Origin: Actinospica robiniae DSM 44927
GTDB lineage: Bacteria > Actinomycetota > Actinomycetes > Streptomycetales > Catenulisporaceae
NCBI RefSeq assembly: GCF_000504285.1
Contig: NZ_KI632511.1
Location: forward strand, 1,485,372-1,549,371
Direction: 5' to 3'
DNA: 64,000 nucleotides
The notes below the pieces were generated by a model. It ran no database searches. It worked only from the letters and a program-made list of their open reading frames with translations, and was not told the origin of the DNA. Below are positions 21,502 to 29,425 of this stretch, one piece after another (the stretch's first letter is position 1; each line of letters starts with the position of its first letter). A program made the translations under genes and the position numbers.

Positions 21502-21845
21502 TCAGGAGTCGGCCGAGCCCCGGTAGTAACGTCGAAGCGTCTGCGATAACCGAGTAGGTCGCCGTCCTCGTCGAGGTCGACCTCGTAGGTGGCCATCAGG
21601 CTCGTGGTGCCCGGGATCCGAGCCACCTCCACCACGTCCACACAGACGCGCCAGTTCTTGCCCTCGACCCGCCCCACTTCGGAGCTGCCCTCGGCGGGGT
21701 GCCCGATGAGCCGGGTCGGACTCGTCGCGGCACGGCGGGCGGCCTCCTCCGCGCCGGTGACGCGCGTGGCGCGCTGCCAAGCCGGCGGGCGGGCGGTGGA
21801 ACGCTGCGACCTCGACGACTGCGACCTGGATGACTTGGCTTCCAT
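21502..21845 (-). pseudogene. gvpO: Gas vesicle protein GvpO, frameshifted copy 1
   Basis: From the ATG at 21845: a Ser/Arg-rich head (EAKSSRSQSSRSQRS), then the GvpO core (RLIGHPAEGSSEVGRVEGKN, WRVCVDVVEVARIPGTTSLM, ATYEVDLDEDGDLLGYRR). Near 21545 the frame shifts; the original end (LRRYYRGSADS then stop) is present in the next frame. The annotated frame continues about 75 unrelated codons to 21285. GvpO is an accessory factor for gas vesicle formation. This copy sits 34 kb from the gvp cluster and closely matches copy 2, including the upstream CTTTAG box. Confidence 0.8.
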
Positions 21846-21849
21846 GATC

Positions 21850-22097
21850 TAAAGATTTTGCGCGAGGGCCGGATCCACTCCGGCTTCGGCGGCCAGAGCG
21901 ACTTCGTTGTGGGTGCGTTGCCCTCCCCCGGTGGCCGGGCGATCATCGCGTTGTCTTCCTGGCATGCGAAGACGGGCAGCTCCACGATCGTCGGGCACTT
22001 CACGGAACCGGTCACCTCGCTCCAGCACACGGCCGTGGTCACCGAGGTCGGCCGGGCCGACCTGTTCGGCCTGTGCCAGCGCGACCAGACGGAATGA
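21850..22097 (+). pseudogene. Acetyl-CoA hydrolase/transferase, C-terminal fragment
   Basis: The frame reads REGRIHSGFGGQSDFVVGAL, PSPGGRAIIALSSWHAKTGS and STIVGHFTEPVTSLQHTAVV, then TEVGRADLFG. This is the C-terminal domain of acetyl-CoA hydrolase / CoA-transferase proteins (GGQxDFVxGAxxSxGGxxIIALxSxxKxGxSxIV). The N-terminal domain is missing and the end is short. Confidence 0.7.
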
Positions 22098-22812
22098 GAC
22101 CACTGGATCTCCAGAACGGTCGGGAGCATTCGGAGGCAACACGGTGAAATCAGTGATTTTCCGCATTGACTAGAAGTTCTAGCAGGGTCCCGAACCTCCC
22201 CGGCAAGGCCCAGCCGTTCTTGTGCGCCGGTCGACTGAATAGTCTTCTCAGCTGACGAACAATTCATCGGTCTCCCCGACGCTGCCTATTCAAATGCCCT
22301 ACTGGCATCGGTATGCACCAGCGCTGCGCCCCGCCAATCCCACGATCGCGCCAGCTCTTCCCCGCCCGGCTCAGCCTGCCGGAGATCAGCACTGGGCCGT
22401 GCCCTGCCGCATCCGAATCGACGCGCACGAAGGCGAACACCGCGATCGTGACGATGCGGCCCCGCAGAATCTGTCGCAGAACCCGGGTTCTGCAGGAGCG
22501 GGCGCGCGCCAGCGCCATCAGCCCTCCCGCCGAGGCGCGGATCCCGACGCCGGCACACCGTCACCGCTGTCTACGGGGCGACTCCGGATTCACCGGCTCC
22601 AGCTCCGCGGACCGGGCTCGCGCCGCCTCTACGCCGGACACCGCCTGGCCAGAAAGGCGGAGCACCCGCCAGGCTCATCCCGGGGTACAGAGCAGGCCTC
22701 GGTTTCGATCTCGTCTTATCAATTTCGGCGCTTGATCAGCGGTTCGCTCTCGCTCGCCCTCCCGATCCCCATCTGACGCATCACCTGCACCTTTTCCCCG
22801 ACCGCTGCCGAG
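22098..22812. other. Intergenic, no supported gene
   Basis: No recognisable frame. It lies between the CoA-transferase fragment and the 3' boundary of a group II intron. Confidence 0.4.
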
Positions 22813-23085
22813 TAGCCGGGGGAATCGCCCCCCCCCCCCCCCGGCTCTCACAGATCCGTACGTGACGATTGCTCATTGTCAACGGCGATTGAAAACCGAC
22901 CCCCTGGCGTCTCGTACTTCTTGTGCAGCCACCGCATCAGGTAGGCATGATGCGCGCCAGGAGAGGAAACAGCGCGGAGCGGTAGAACGCCCCGTAATAC
23001 TGCATCCAGCCGCGCACGATCGGATTGAGGTCTTCCGCGCAGCGTCGTGCGCGCACATTGTGACGGCTTCGCGGATCGCTTTGGA
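22813..23085 (-). mobile_element. Group II intron 3' end with maturase C-terminus
   Basis: Read on the minus strand, the maturase domain is seen in two frames: SKAIREAV, then NPIVRGWMQYYGAFYRSALF, then after a shift AYLMRWLHKKYE. Downstream the RNA 3' end follows: CACGTACGGATCTGTGAGAG and a G-run paired with CCCCCGGCTACTC, resembling the terminal domains of actinobacterial group II introns. The usual G-stretch appears as 15 consecutive residues (22828-22842). The intron is split by the IS5-family element to its right. Confidence 0.7.
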
Positions 23086-23089
23086 CTGT

Positions 23090-24021
23090 CCACGATCTGA
23101 CACGCCGTCATGACGGCACGAAACCCCTGGTAGAAGCAGTCTTGTCTAGGGATCGCTTCACACCGAGGGGTTTCGTTGCCTCCTATCATCGCAGATGATC
23201 CGATCACGTTCACCTGCGTGCTCGAAGCCCGCCGCGAAACGGTGGATTTTGTAGCACGACTACTTCACCTGCGGCGATGCGCGCTCGGTACGCGCTCGGG
23301 CACGCGATCACTCGGTCCGTTCAAGCAAGCCGTGCTCGCGCTGCGCTGTTTCCTCGACAACACCCGCGTGCGCCAACTGGCCGTCGACAACGCGATCAGC
23401 GCCTCTACCGCCTACGACTACCTCAACGAAGCGATCGACGTGCTCGCCGCGCGCGACCCGTGCGTACACGACGCGCTGCTCGCCGCCAAGGCCGCCGGCG
23501 CGACCCACCTGAACCTCGACGGCACGCTCATCCACACCGACCGGGTCGCTATGCGCGGACCGAACGGGGCCGACCTGTGGTGGAGCGGGAAACACAAACA
23601 CCATGGCAGCAACATCCAGGTCCTGTCATACCCCGACGGGTTCCCCTGCTGGGTCTCGGACGTACGCCCCGGCCGCGCACACGACACCACCTGCGCGAAG
23701 AAAGCTGAAGGCCTGCTGCCCGCACTCGAACTGTACGAGGCCGAATATCAGATGCCGACCCTGACCGACCTCGGCTACATCAGCCTCTCGCCCGCCATAC
23801 GCCACCCGCACAAAAAGCCCAAGGGCGCCGGGCTCACCGAGACGCAGACCACGTACAACAAAGTCATACGTGGCGTCCACGGCATAGCCGAGCGAGCGAA
23901 CGCCCTGCTCAAGGAGACCTTCGCCGCCCTCCAACACGTCAGCCTCAGCCCCACCCGCATCGGCGCGATCACCAAGGCCACACTCGTCCTACTCCACCTC
24001 GAGCACGGCCGCCCCATCCCC
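23090..24021 (+). mobile_element. IS5-family insertion sequence within intron maturase
   Basis: Maturase similarity stops near 23085 and resumes near 24021 on the opposite strand, with an intact transposase between. I could not identify convincing terminal inverted repeats or a target duplication, so the ends are approximate (within about 15 bp). The transposase stop codon appears to be supplied by the interrupted intron. Confidence 0.6.
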
Positions 24022-24066
24022 GGCGACCGTCCGGCAACGTCAACGGAGCCATCAGCCACCGCTTGA
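23176..24066 (+). CDS. IS5-family transposase (DDE_Tnp_4 type)
   Basis: 296 aa from a TTG. An N-terminal helix-turn-helix (VRQLAVDNAISASTAYDYLN) precedes the catalytic domain. Candidate DDE residues lie in HLNLDGTLIHTDR, PTLTDLGYISL and GIAERANALLKETF. The KHKHHGSNIQVLSYPDGFP block is typical of this group. The final ~12 residues (PATSTEPSATA) are translated from flanking intron DNA in antisense. The gene is uninterrupted and may be active. Confidence 0.9.
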   Translation: MPPIIADDPITFTCVLEARRETVDFVARLLHLRRCALGTRSGTRSLGPFKQAVLALRCFLDNTRVRQLAVDNAISASTAYDYLNEAIDVLAARDPCVHDALLAAKAAGATHLNLDGTLIHTDRVAMRGPNGADLWWSGKHKHHGSNIQVLSYPDGFPCWVSDVRPGRAHDTTCAKKAEGLLPALELYEAEYQMPTLTDLGYISLSPAIRHPHKKPKGAGLTETQTTYNKVIRGVHGIAERANALLKETFAALQHVSLSPTRIGAITKATLVLLHLEHGRPIPGDRPATSTEPSATA

Positions 24067-24430
24067 CGTACAGCACCACCCACGGCAGGTCGCACACCGC
24101 CTCGGCCGCCTTGACCACCAGATCCCACGGCACGCTGTCGAAGAACTTCTGGATGTCCAGATCGATCACCCAGTCCGTCTTCCAGCAGCGTCGTCGGCAG
24201 ATCGCCACCGCATCGAGCGCGGAGCGCTTGGGACGGTATCCGCAGGAGTCCAGGTGGAAGACCGGCTCGGCCCTCTTCTCCAGCACCTCGGCCACCGCCG
24301 TCTGCTCCACCCGATCCGCCACCGAAGGCACGCCAAGGATTCTCGTGCCCCCGCCATGCGGCTTCGGAATCTCGGCCGCACGCACCGGTGGCGGGAAATA
24401 CGTGCCCGAGGAGAGCCGGTTCCAGATCTT
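24022..24430 (-). pseudogene. Group II intron reverse transcriptase, N-terminal fragment
   Basis: The frame reads WNRLSSGTYFPPPVRAAEIP, KPHGGGTRILGVPSVADRVE, FHLDSCGYRPKRSALDAV and DWVIDLDIQKFFDSVPWDLV, then YVKRWLMAPLTLPDG. These are reverse-transcriptase blocks 0-3 of group II intron proteins. The IS5-family element cuts it off before the YADD block. Its far end is fused to an IS4 transposase fragment. Confidence 0.88.
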
Positions 24431-24670
24431 GTAGTAGCCGGCGAAGTTGCGGTCGGCCAGCAGCAGCATCGCGGGCTCGAGCGAGGCGAGCAGGCGGCGG
24501 GCCAGGCCATGCTCACTGAAGCGCGCGACGGCGTCGAAAGCGGCGTCGATGACCGCGTGGGTACCGCACTCGATCAGCGCCATCAGCCTGACCTGGGGGT
24601 TCCCGGACGGTCGCCGATCACACTCGCGGATGCAGTCTGCGATTCGGGGAAAGCGGCGATGAGTAACGCC
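24431..24670 (-). pseudogene. IS4-family transposase, central fragment
   Basis: In the same open frame as the reverse-transcriptase fragment, codons read NPQVRLMALIECGTHAVIDA, ARRLLASLEPAMLLLADRNF AGY. This is the IS4-type DDE core around the second catalytic Asp (LLADRNF). The junction with the RT is seamless in frame (NFAGYYK/IWNRLSSG). The N-terminal part may be the fragment at 25683-25910. Confidence 0.7.
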
Positions 24671-24722
24671 GGCATGGCCATTGACGACCCTCCAACGGCG
24701 TCGCATACTCCTCCCCCCAATC

Positions 24723-24744
24723 GTTCCGGAAACGTTTCCGGAAC
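24723..24744. promoter_or_regulatory. Perfect 22-bp palindrome, LacI-type operator
   Basis: A perfect inverted repeat with no spacer, core GGAAACGTTTCC and symmetric GTTCC/GGAAC outer arms. A central CG within A/T flanks is typical of LacI-family operators that control sugar-utilisation genes. It ends 47 bp before the GH16 start codon, consistent with repression of that gene. No LacI gene is in the window. Confidence 0.7.
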
Positions 24745-24791
24745 CGGGCCGAGCCCTCCCACGGCACGTGCCCCACCATTTCGCAGGAGCG

Positions 24792-25616
24792 ATGATGCTC
24801 AAGTCCGTACACCCACGACGGCGCGCCGTCCTGGCTGTCATCACGGCGGTAGTCCCGGTCGCCGCGCTCGTCACCGTCATCTCGGTGCCCACCACGGCGA
24901 TGGCCGCCGTCCCCGCGCCGCCCGCCGGCTGGACCACCGTGTTCAGCGACGACTTCAACGGTGCCGCCGGAACCGGAGTCAACACCGCCAACTGGCTCTA
25001 CGACACCGGCACCAGCTACCCCGGCGGCGCCGGGAACTGGGGTACCGGCGAAGTCGAGTCGGAGACCACCTCCACCACCAACGTCTACCAGGACGGCCAG
25101 GGCCACCTGGTCATCAAGCCGGTCCTGAGCAACGGCGCCTGGACCTCCGGGCGAATCGAGACGCAGAACACCTCCTTCGAGGCCCCGGCCGGCGGCGAGA
25201 TGGAGATGACCGCCTCGGTCGAGCAGCCCAACCCCGGCAGCGGCCTCGGCTACTGGCCCGCGTTCTGGGCGATGGGCGCCGCAGCCCGCGGCGTGGGCGC
25301 GACCAACTGGCCGAGCATCGGCGAGCTCGACATCATGGAGGACGTCAATGCCCTGAGCGAGGTGTCCCACACCAGCGGCGCCGCTCGAGACAACGAGGTC
25401 CCGGGCGGCCCCGTGTTCGCGCCGCCCCGGACAGGGCCCGAGCAGGGTGGAGCCACACGGTTTCCGACACTGCTTTCTCATCCATCATCGCAGGTCCAAG
25501 CCAGTAGCCGAGCCTCGGGCGAAGTACACGGATCTGCGCGAATGCGCAATAGTCGAAGACCGCCGCAGGCTGTGTGCACAGCGCTCGGCCGATCTGGAAC
25601 GGACACTCGGCGCTGA
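24792..25616 (+). pseudogene. GH16 beta-glucanase, 3'-truncated
   Basis: Starts at the ATG at 24792 (AGGAGC upstream). Residues 1-37 are a secretion signal with Arg-rich head and AMA cleavage region. The GH16 laminarinase fold begins at WTTVFSDDFNGAAGTGVNTA. The catalytic signature ELDIMED is at 178-184 (E178 nucleophile, D180, E183 acid/base). Similarity stops abruptly after EVSHT (~residue 193); the remaining 80 codons are unrelated and end at a chance stop. The last part of the jelly-roll is lost, so activity is unlikely. Family enzymes cut beta-1,3-glucans outside the cell. Confidence 0.8.
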
Positions 25617-25682
25617 TCACCCGCAGCCCCGCGGGCCTGCGGATGGCCAGGGGCGCGTCGATAAACAACTTCGGGTTATGAT

Positions 25683-25910
25683 CTACTTGGCGGGTTCGTG
25701 GCCTGCGATGGATGCGAGCTGGGCGCTCCCGCGCTTGGCGTAACGCGCGGTGACCGCCTCGCGGTCGGCCACCTGCAGCCCGGTGCCGTCGATCGCCACG
25801 TGCGCAGCCCCCGCCAGTGCGCCCCCGGGCTCTCGCGCCGGGCCACCGGACCGGACACCGCGTCGAACAGCGCCTTGAGCGGCGCGGCACCCAGCCGACG
25901 CCGGGCACAG
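25683..25910 (-). pseudogene. IS4-family transposase, N-proximal fragment
   Basis: In two frames the minus strand reads RRLGAAPLKALFDAVSGPVA and GAAHVAIDGTGLQVADREAV. This matches the region of IS4-type transposases around the first catalytic Asp (AIDGT). The next block is at 24431-24670, with the GH16 gene in between, so the GH16 fragment may have been trapped between the two pieces. Confidence 0.6.
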
Positions 25911-26644
25911 GCGAAGGAGGAGGAATGTGGGCACGTCGCAGCCAGCCCGAACCTGCGCGAGGATTTGCCCGCGGCCGGGAGCCCCGGTTTTTGAAGATCG
26001 ATGGTGTGCGTAGGCGTGAATGCGACCGCTCGCGCCGTCCGGAGTGGCGACGGGCACTGTCACGCACTCGTGGGCCGAAATACCACAGTCGGGTAAGCGC
26101 GTCGACCGCACTTGGCCGGAACTCGACCGGACCATAGTCGCACCGGCTCACACGGGGGCTGGCGGAAGCACGCAGAGAGGTACGCGCTTGCGTACGGTGA
26201 AGGCGCTGTGAGGAGATGGAAAAGCGGGACAAACCCGCAGGGTCGATAGGCGCCCAGACCCCGCGCCTCGGTCACTGAAACGCGCCGGCGGAGTGAGCTC
26301 ATCTCTGCGGGCACAAAGTGGAGCGGTCGTCGCCAGGCACCGCTCGACCGAGGAGCGGACATGAACGATCCTACGGGCGCACGGGATGCCCGCGGCGGTG
26401 TGCCGGCGAATCACAACAGCGCCGGCCACACCACGCCTGAATTGCGCGAAGGCGAGGTCGGCGGCCGGGTGCGAGCGTCGGCACCCGCCCCGGAGGACGG
26501 GTTCCGGGCAGAGTTGTCCGACGTTTCCGGCCCGTCTTCGTGCGCGCAGGGGGCGTTGCGGCGAGGTGTCGTGGACGCCGGCGTGGAGCACTGGAGGGGG
26601 CTGTTCATCGACTCGGGCCGTCGGGGACTGGTCAGGTCCGGGCG
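25911..26644. other. Degraded DNA, no supported gene
   Basis: Open frames lack motifs. It probably includes eroded transposon sequence. Confidence 0.35.
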
Positions 26645-26960
26645 CGTGAAGGCGCAGCCGTCAGCCGCCAACCTGGCGGCTGAGAACGCGGCCCTGAAGT
26701 CCGCGCTGCGCACCTGCTGCCGCCGCTTGATACCGCAGGAATCCGCACAGTCGCCGAGGAACGAGTGCGACGTCACGAGCGTATTGCCGACCTGCGCGCA
26801 ACTGGTGGAAGGTTACATGGCGCAACGTCCGGGCTACGGCAATCGCCGGATCCACGAGCTGATGATCGCCGACGGGCACGTCGTTTCCGCCTCCACCGTG
26901 CGCCGCGCGATGGACGTTTCCCAGCGTCGCCCGGGGACTCCCGAAGCAGTCAGCGCATGA
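26645..26960 (+). pseudogene. Possible transposase HTH fragment
   Basis: The frame contains AENAALKSALRTCC and then GYMAQRPGYGNRRIHELMIA, DGHVVSASTVRRAMD. The second block resembles the HTH_21 region of integrase-type transposases (RPGYGYRRIHxLL..GH.VS.STVRR). No catalytic core follows; the frame stops and overlaps the next ORF by 4 bp. Confidence 0.35.
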
Positions 26961-27340
26961 CCCGAGCGCACAGCGCCCCGGCACGGGGAGGGTCGTTGGT
27001 CACCCCGCACTTCTACATTCCTGGACCGTTTGATCCAGACGAACTGGCGGGCGCGCTCACGCTCGCCCACACCGTCGTGATCCGCGACCCCGGACACGAC
27101 ATCCAGGCCGTGTTCGACGTCATGAACGAGGATTACAGCGTGGACCTCACCCAGGACCAGTGCGGGCAGGTCGCTCGCGCGGTCCTGTACTTTCTGTGCG
27201 GGATCGGGGCGCTCGATACCCGGGACGCGATCAGGGCGCTGCACAAATGGCATCTGAGGAACCGGCGCAAGCAGGACGTGCTGGCATGGGCTATCGCGGA
27301 GACGCTGCTAAAGCTCCGGTCGCCCTCCCGCTCGGCATGA
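26957..27340 (+). CDS. Hypothetical protein
   Basis: 127 aa from the ATG at 26957, or shorter from a TTG at 26996 with GGGAGGG just upstream. The sequence (FYIPGPFDPDELAGALTLAH, VFDVMNEDYSVDLTQDQCGQ, ARAVLYFLCGIGALDTRDAI, LHKWHLRNRRKQDVLAWAIA) has a balanced, protein-like composition unlike the antisense shadows around it. It looks helical and cytoplasmic. I do not recognise the family. The stop overlaps the next short ORF (ATGA), suggesting an operon remnant. Confidence 0.5.
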   Translation: MTRAHSAPARGGSLVTPHFYIPGPFDPDELAGALTLAHTVVIRDPGHDIQAVFDVMNEDYSVDLTQDQCGQVARAVLYFLCGIGALDTRDAIRALHKWHLRNRRKQDVLAWAIAETLLKLRSPSRSA

Positions 27341-27612
27341 CCGCGACGGAACTGCGCCGGGTGTGCGAGACGGCCGCCGACGCGCTGTGCGCGGGAGGCG
27401 GACCGGCGCGCCGGATTGCTCACCCCGCAGCCGACTGCGTTCCACGACGGCCGAGTCCGGCGTGGCCTGTCCGTGCACCGCATTGCCCTGGTACGGCCCA
27501 CGACGTCGTGAAACACGGTAGCTCGCCTCGCGATTGCCGCCTCATCCGCATGCCCCCAGGCAGTGAATCAAACTCCTCATACTCGCACTGCTCTCTCGGT
27601 TCCGGCCGGTAG
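27337..27612 (+). CDS. Short ORF, possibly truncated gene
   Basis: Starts with an ATGA overlap to the previous ORF. The first 30 codons (MTATELRRVCETAADALCAG, GGPARRIAHP) look coding; the rest (PRRPSPAWPVRAPH and so on) looks random. It may be a gene whose 3' part was lost. No family is recognised. Confidence 0.25.
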   Translation: MTATELRRVCETAADALCAGGGPARRIAHPAADCVPRRPSPAWPVRAPHCPGTAHDVVKHGSSPRDCRLIRMPPGSESNSSYSHCSLGSGR

Positions 27613-27659
27613 CCGGACCATTCGGCTGTCGGGCAACGAGAGGCATCGCGCTTCTTGCT

Positions 27660-27930
27660 CCGCCCTTCCAACAGCGCGCGCGAGAAACTCGCGATCATGC
27701 CGGGCTCCGCGGCGAGCCGCCGGCACGCCTCGGTGCGGGAGTAGCCGCCGGACAGGGCCAGCACTCGCAGGACGCGGGGGTCTGCGGCCAGGTCGGAATA
27801 GAGGCCGGCGACGCTCGGGATCGTCAGCTTGAGCATGATCGCCGTGTCGGCGGGCAGCGCCGCGACGTGCCGCTCCAACTCCGCGCGCAGCAGTTCCTCC
27901 GCCTCGAGGGCGGGCAGGAGATGGCCGGCG
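27660..27930 (-). pseudogene. Class I fructose-bisphosphate aldolase, C-terminal fragment
   Basis: The frame reads [60 protein letters not shown] and GMIASFSRALLEG, the end of class I aldolase including the phosphate-binding LSGGYSR block. The N-terminal two thirds are replaced upstream by a TetR remnant. The other half of such a gene is at 15960-16500, with about 17 shared residues ([12 protein letters not shown]) between them. Confidence 0.8.
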
Positions 27931-28300
27931 CTGCTGTAGGTCAGCCGACCGGCGGCCCAATCGATCCAGCACCGATCTGCAAGGCGCGCGCGGGCGTCGG
28001 AGTCCCGTGGCAGCCGGGCGTATATCCGAATTCAGGCTCCATCCGGCATCGCCCGGTTCACGGTGCAGGTAGAAGTCGATGAAGCGCACCATGGCGCTCC
28101 ACGGGGCACAAAACCGGCCCGGGCTCGCTCCGCGGTCCTGGGCGAGGTCCTCCTCGCTCAGCAGCAGCGTCTCGATGAGGATGCGCTCGCGCTTGCCGAA
28201 GTGGTGCAGGACGTGGCCTGAGCTCATCCCCACACGGCCGGCGACATCGCGCGCGTGCACGGCGTCGGGGTCCTGCTCGTGCGCACTTGGGCGGCTACCC
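27931..28300 (-). pseudogene. TetR-family regulator remnant
   Basis: The frame contains AVHARDVAGRVGMSSGHVLH, HFGKRERILIETLLLSEEDL and FIDFYLHREPGDAGWSLNSD, the HTH recognition helix and first ligand-domain helices of an actinobacterial TetR regulator. The first helix of the HTH and the C-terminus are lost. It continues into a short stretch (GRLTYSSAGHLLP) and then the aldolase fragment, giving a mosaic of unrelated pieces. Confidence 0.7.
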
Positions 28301-28904
28301 CTCGCACTGTAGTTTCCAGGTGATGCGCGTGCCCGGACCCCGCGAGGCTGGTTGCCGCCCGCCTGACCCGGCAGCGGCAGGCGGACCACGCGGCTGGTCG
28401 CCGACCGGGCGCGCAGTCGGGAAAGGGGTCGATCACCAAGCCCGTCCTCTTGCTGCCCGGCGTGCTCGAAGCGGGCCAGGATGCGTCGGCGATGGCGACG
28501 TGAATCTGAACGCTGATGCGCGTGCCGACGCCGGACGCGGCACCTGGACCCTCGCCGCGCTCGCCGAGCCTGCCGAGGCCCAGTCCCCCAGGTCCGAGTT
28601 GGACTCGCCTCGGCAGGAACCGCGCAATCCTCAGGTCCGAGGAGCACTTCGGCGCGCCAGCGGAGGCGACCTGCTCCCACCGGCTGGGAACGGGCCCACC
28701 GCGACCAGAGCAGCGTCACGCCGAGGGCGGGGCGCCGTGGGAGCAGAGCCGGGGAGCACGATGGGAGCGCACGAACTCCCACGGCAACGGTCACCGGCTG
28801 CCGCCAGCACCGAACTGGAATTTTACGGATCGCAGGGCTGGCATAACCGCAGGCCATAGGGCAGTCTTGCTATTAAACTCAAGACTCTAAGAGCAATAGT
28901 GCGT
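28301..28904. other. Intergenic, no supported gene
   Basis: No motif-bearing frame. G+C drops noticeably from about 28860 onward. Confidence 0.4.
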
Positions 28905-28950
28905 TGTTCACACCGAAGAGATCACTGGTTCGATCCCAGTATCGCCCACC
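28905..28950 (+). other. tRNA 3'-end-like sequence, possible attachment site
   Basis: A perfect T-arm is present: stem ACTGG/CCAGT around the loop TTCGATC (28924-28940), followed by an acceptor-like strand ATCGCCC and ACC. No matching full 5' half or anticodon arm can be folded at proper spacing, so this is not a complete tRNA. Integrated elements commonly carry such a tRNA 3' end as one attachment site. No integrase gene lies beside it. Confidence 0.35.
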
Positions 28951-28969
28951 GCGAAGTATTCAGGTCAAG

Positions 28970-29033
28970 CCCATGCGTTACCGAAATGTAATCATGGGCT
29001 TTACTTGTATCTGCTCCCAGAATTGTGGGAGCA
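28970..29033. terminator. Two hairpins in an AT-rich segment
   Basis: The first has arms AAGCCCATG/CATGGGCTT (28970-29000) followed by a T-rich stretch, like a factor-independent terminator. The second has arms CTGCTCCCA/TGGGAGCAG with a short loop (29011-29033). Further GGGAGCA copies follow. They separate the tRNA-like sequence from an IS3 fragment. Confidence 0.4.
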
Positions 29034-29104
29034 GGGAGCACGCTGGGAGCAGGGCCGAAAAGGACAATACCTTTGTCCCGATCTGCTGAACTGAACTCAT
29101 TCGT

Positions 29105-29242
29105 CAGCGTCTGCGCGGTGCCGATCCCGAGCTTCGCCGCGATCGACTTGATCGCCGCGTGCTCGGAGGGGTACTGGTCCTTCGTCTCCAGCACCAGGCG
29201 CACGGCACGGTCACGGAGATCCTGTGGGTATGGCTTGCTCAT
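29105..29242 (-). pseudogene. IS3-family orfA, 5' fragment
   Basis: 46 codons read MSKPYPQDLRDRAVRLVLET, DQYPSEHAAIKSIAAKLGIG then TAQTL, the N-terminal HTH of IS3-family OrfA. The sequence then leaves the family, so orfB and the rest of orfA are missing. Confidence 0.75.
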
Positions 29243-29425
29243 GACGGACTTGATCCTTCCAAAAGATCAAGCCTGGATCAACTCCGGTACGGTTCAGGGG
29301 TCCTCTCCACCCGAGTGGACGTCGTCGTGTGCATCCTTCCTTACCGCCTCAACCTATGATCGCATTGAGGCCCCACCGCCCAGTGGGGTCCTCACCTGGA
29401 CGGATAGCATTTTCGACACCGGCAA

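Noticed and set aside
23090-24021. Terminal inverted repeats of the IS5-family element
   Set aside because: I compared the flanks where maturase similarity stops and resumes but found no convincing matching ends, so only approximate limits are given.
27931-27990. Third SpoIIE phosphatase fragment
   Set aside because: GRLTYSSAGHLLP resembles a SpoIIE block, but it is only 13 residues inside a TetR/aldolase mosaic, too short to call.
28850-28950. Complete tRNA gene
   Set aside because: Only the T-arm and acceptor strand fit. A GGGCAGT near 28858 is a weak partner, and the roughly 90-base span has no proper anticodon arm.
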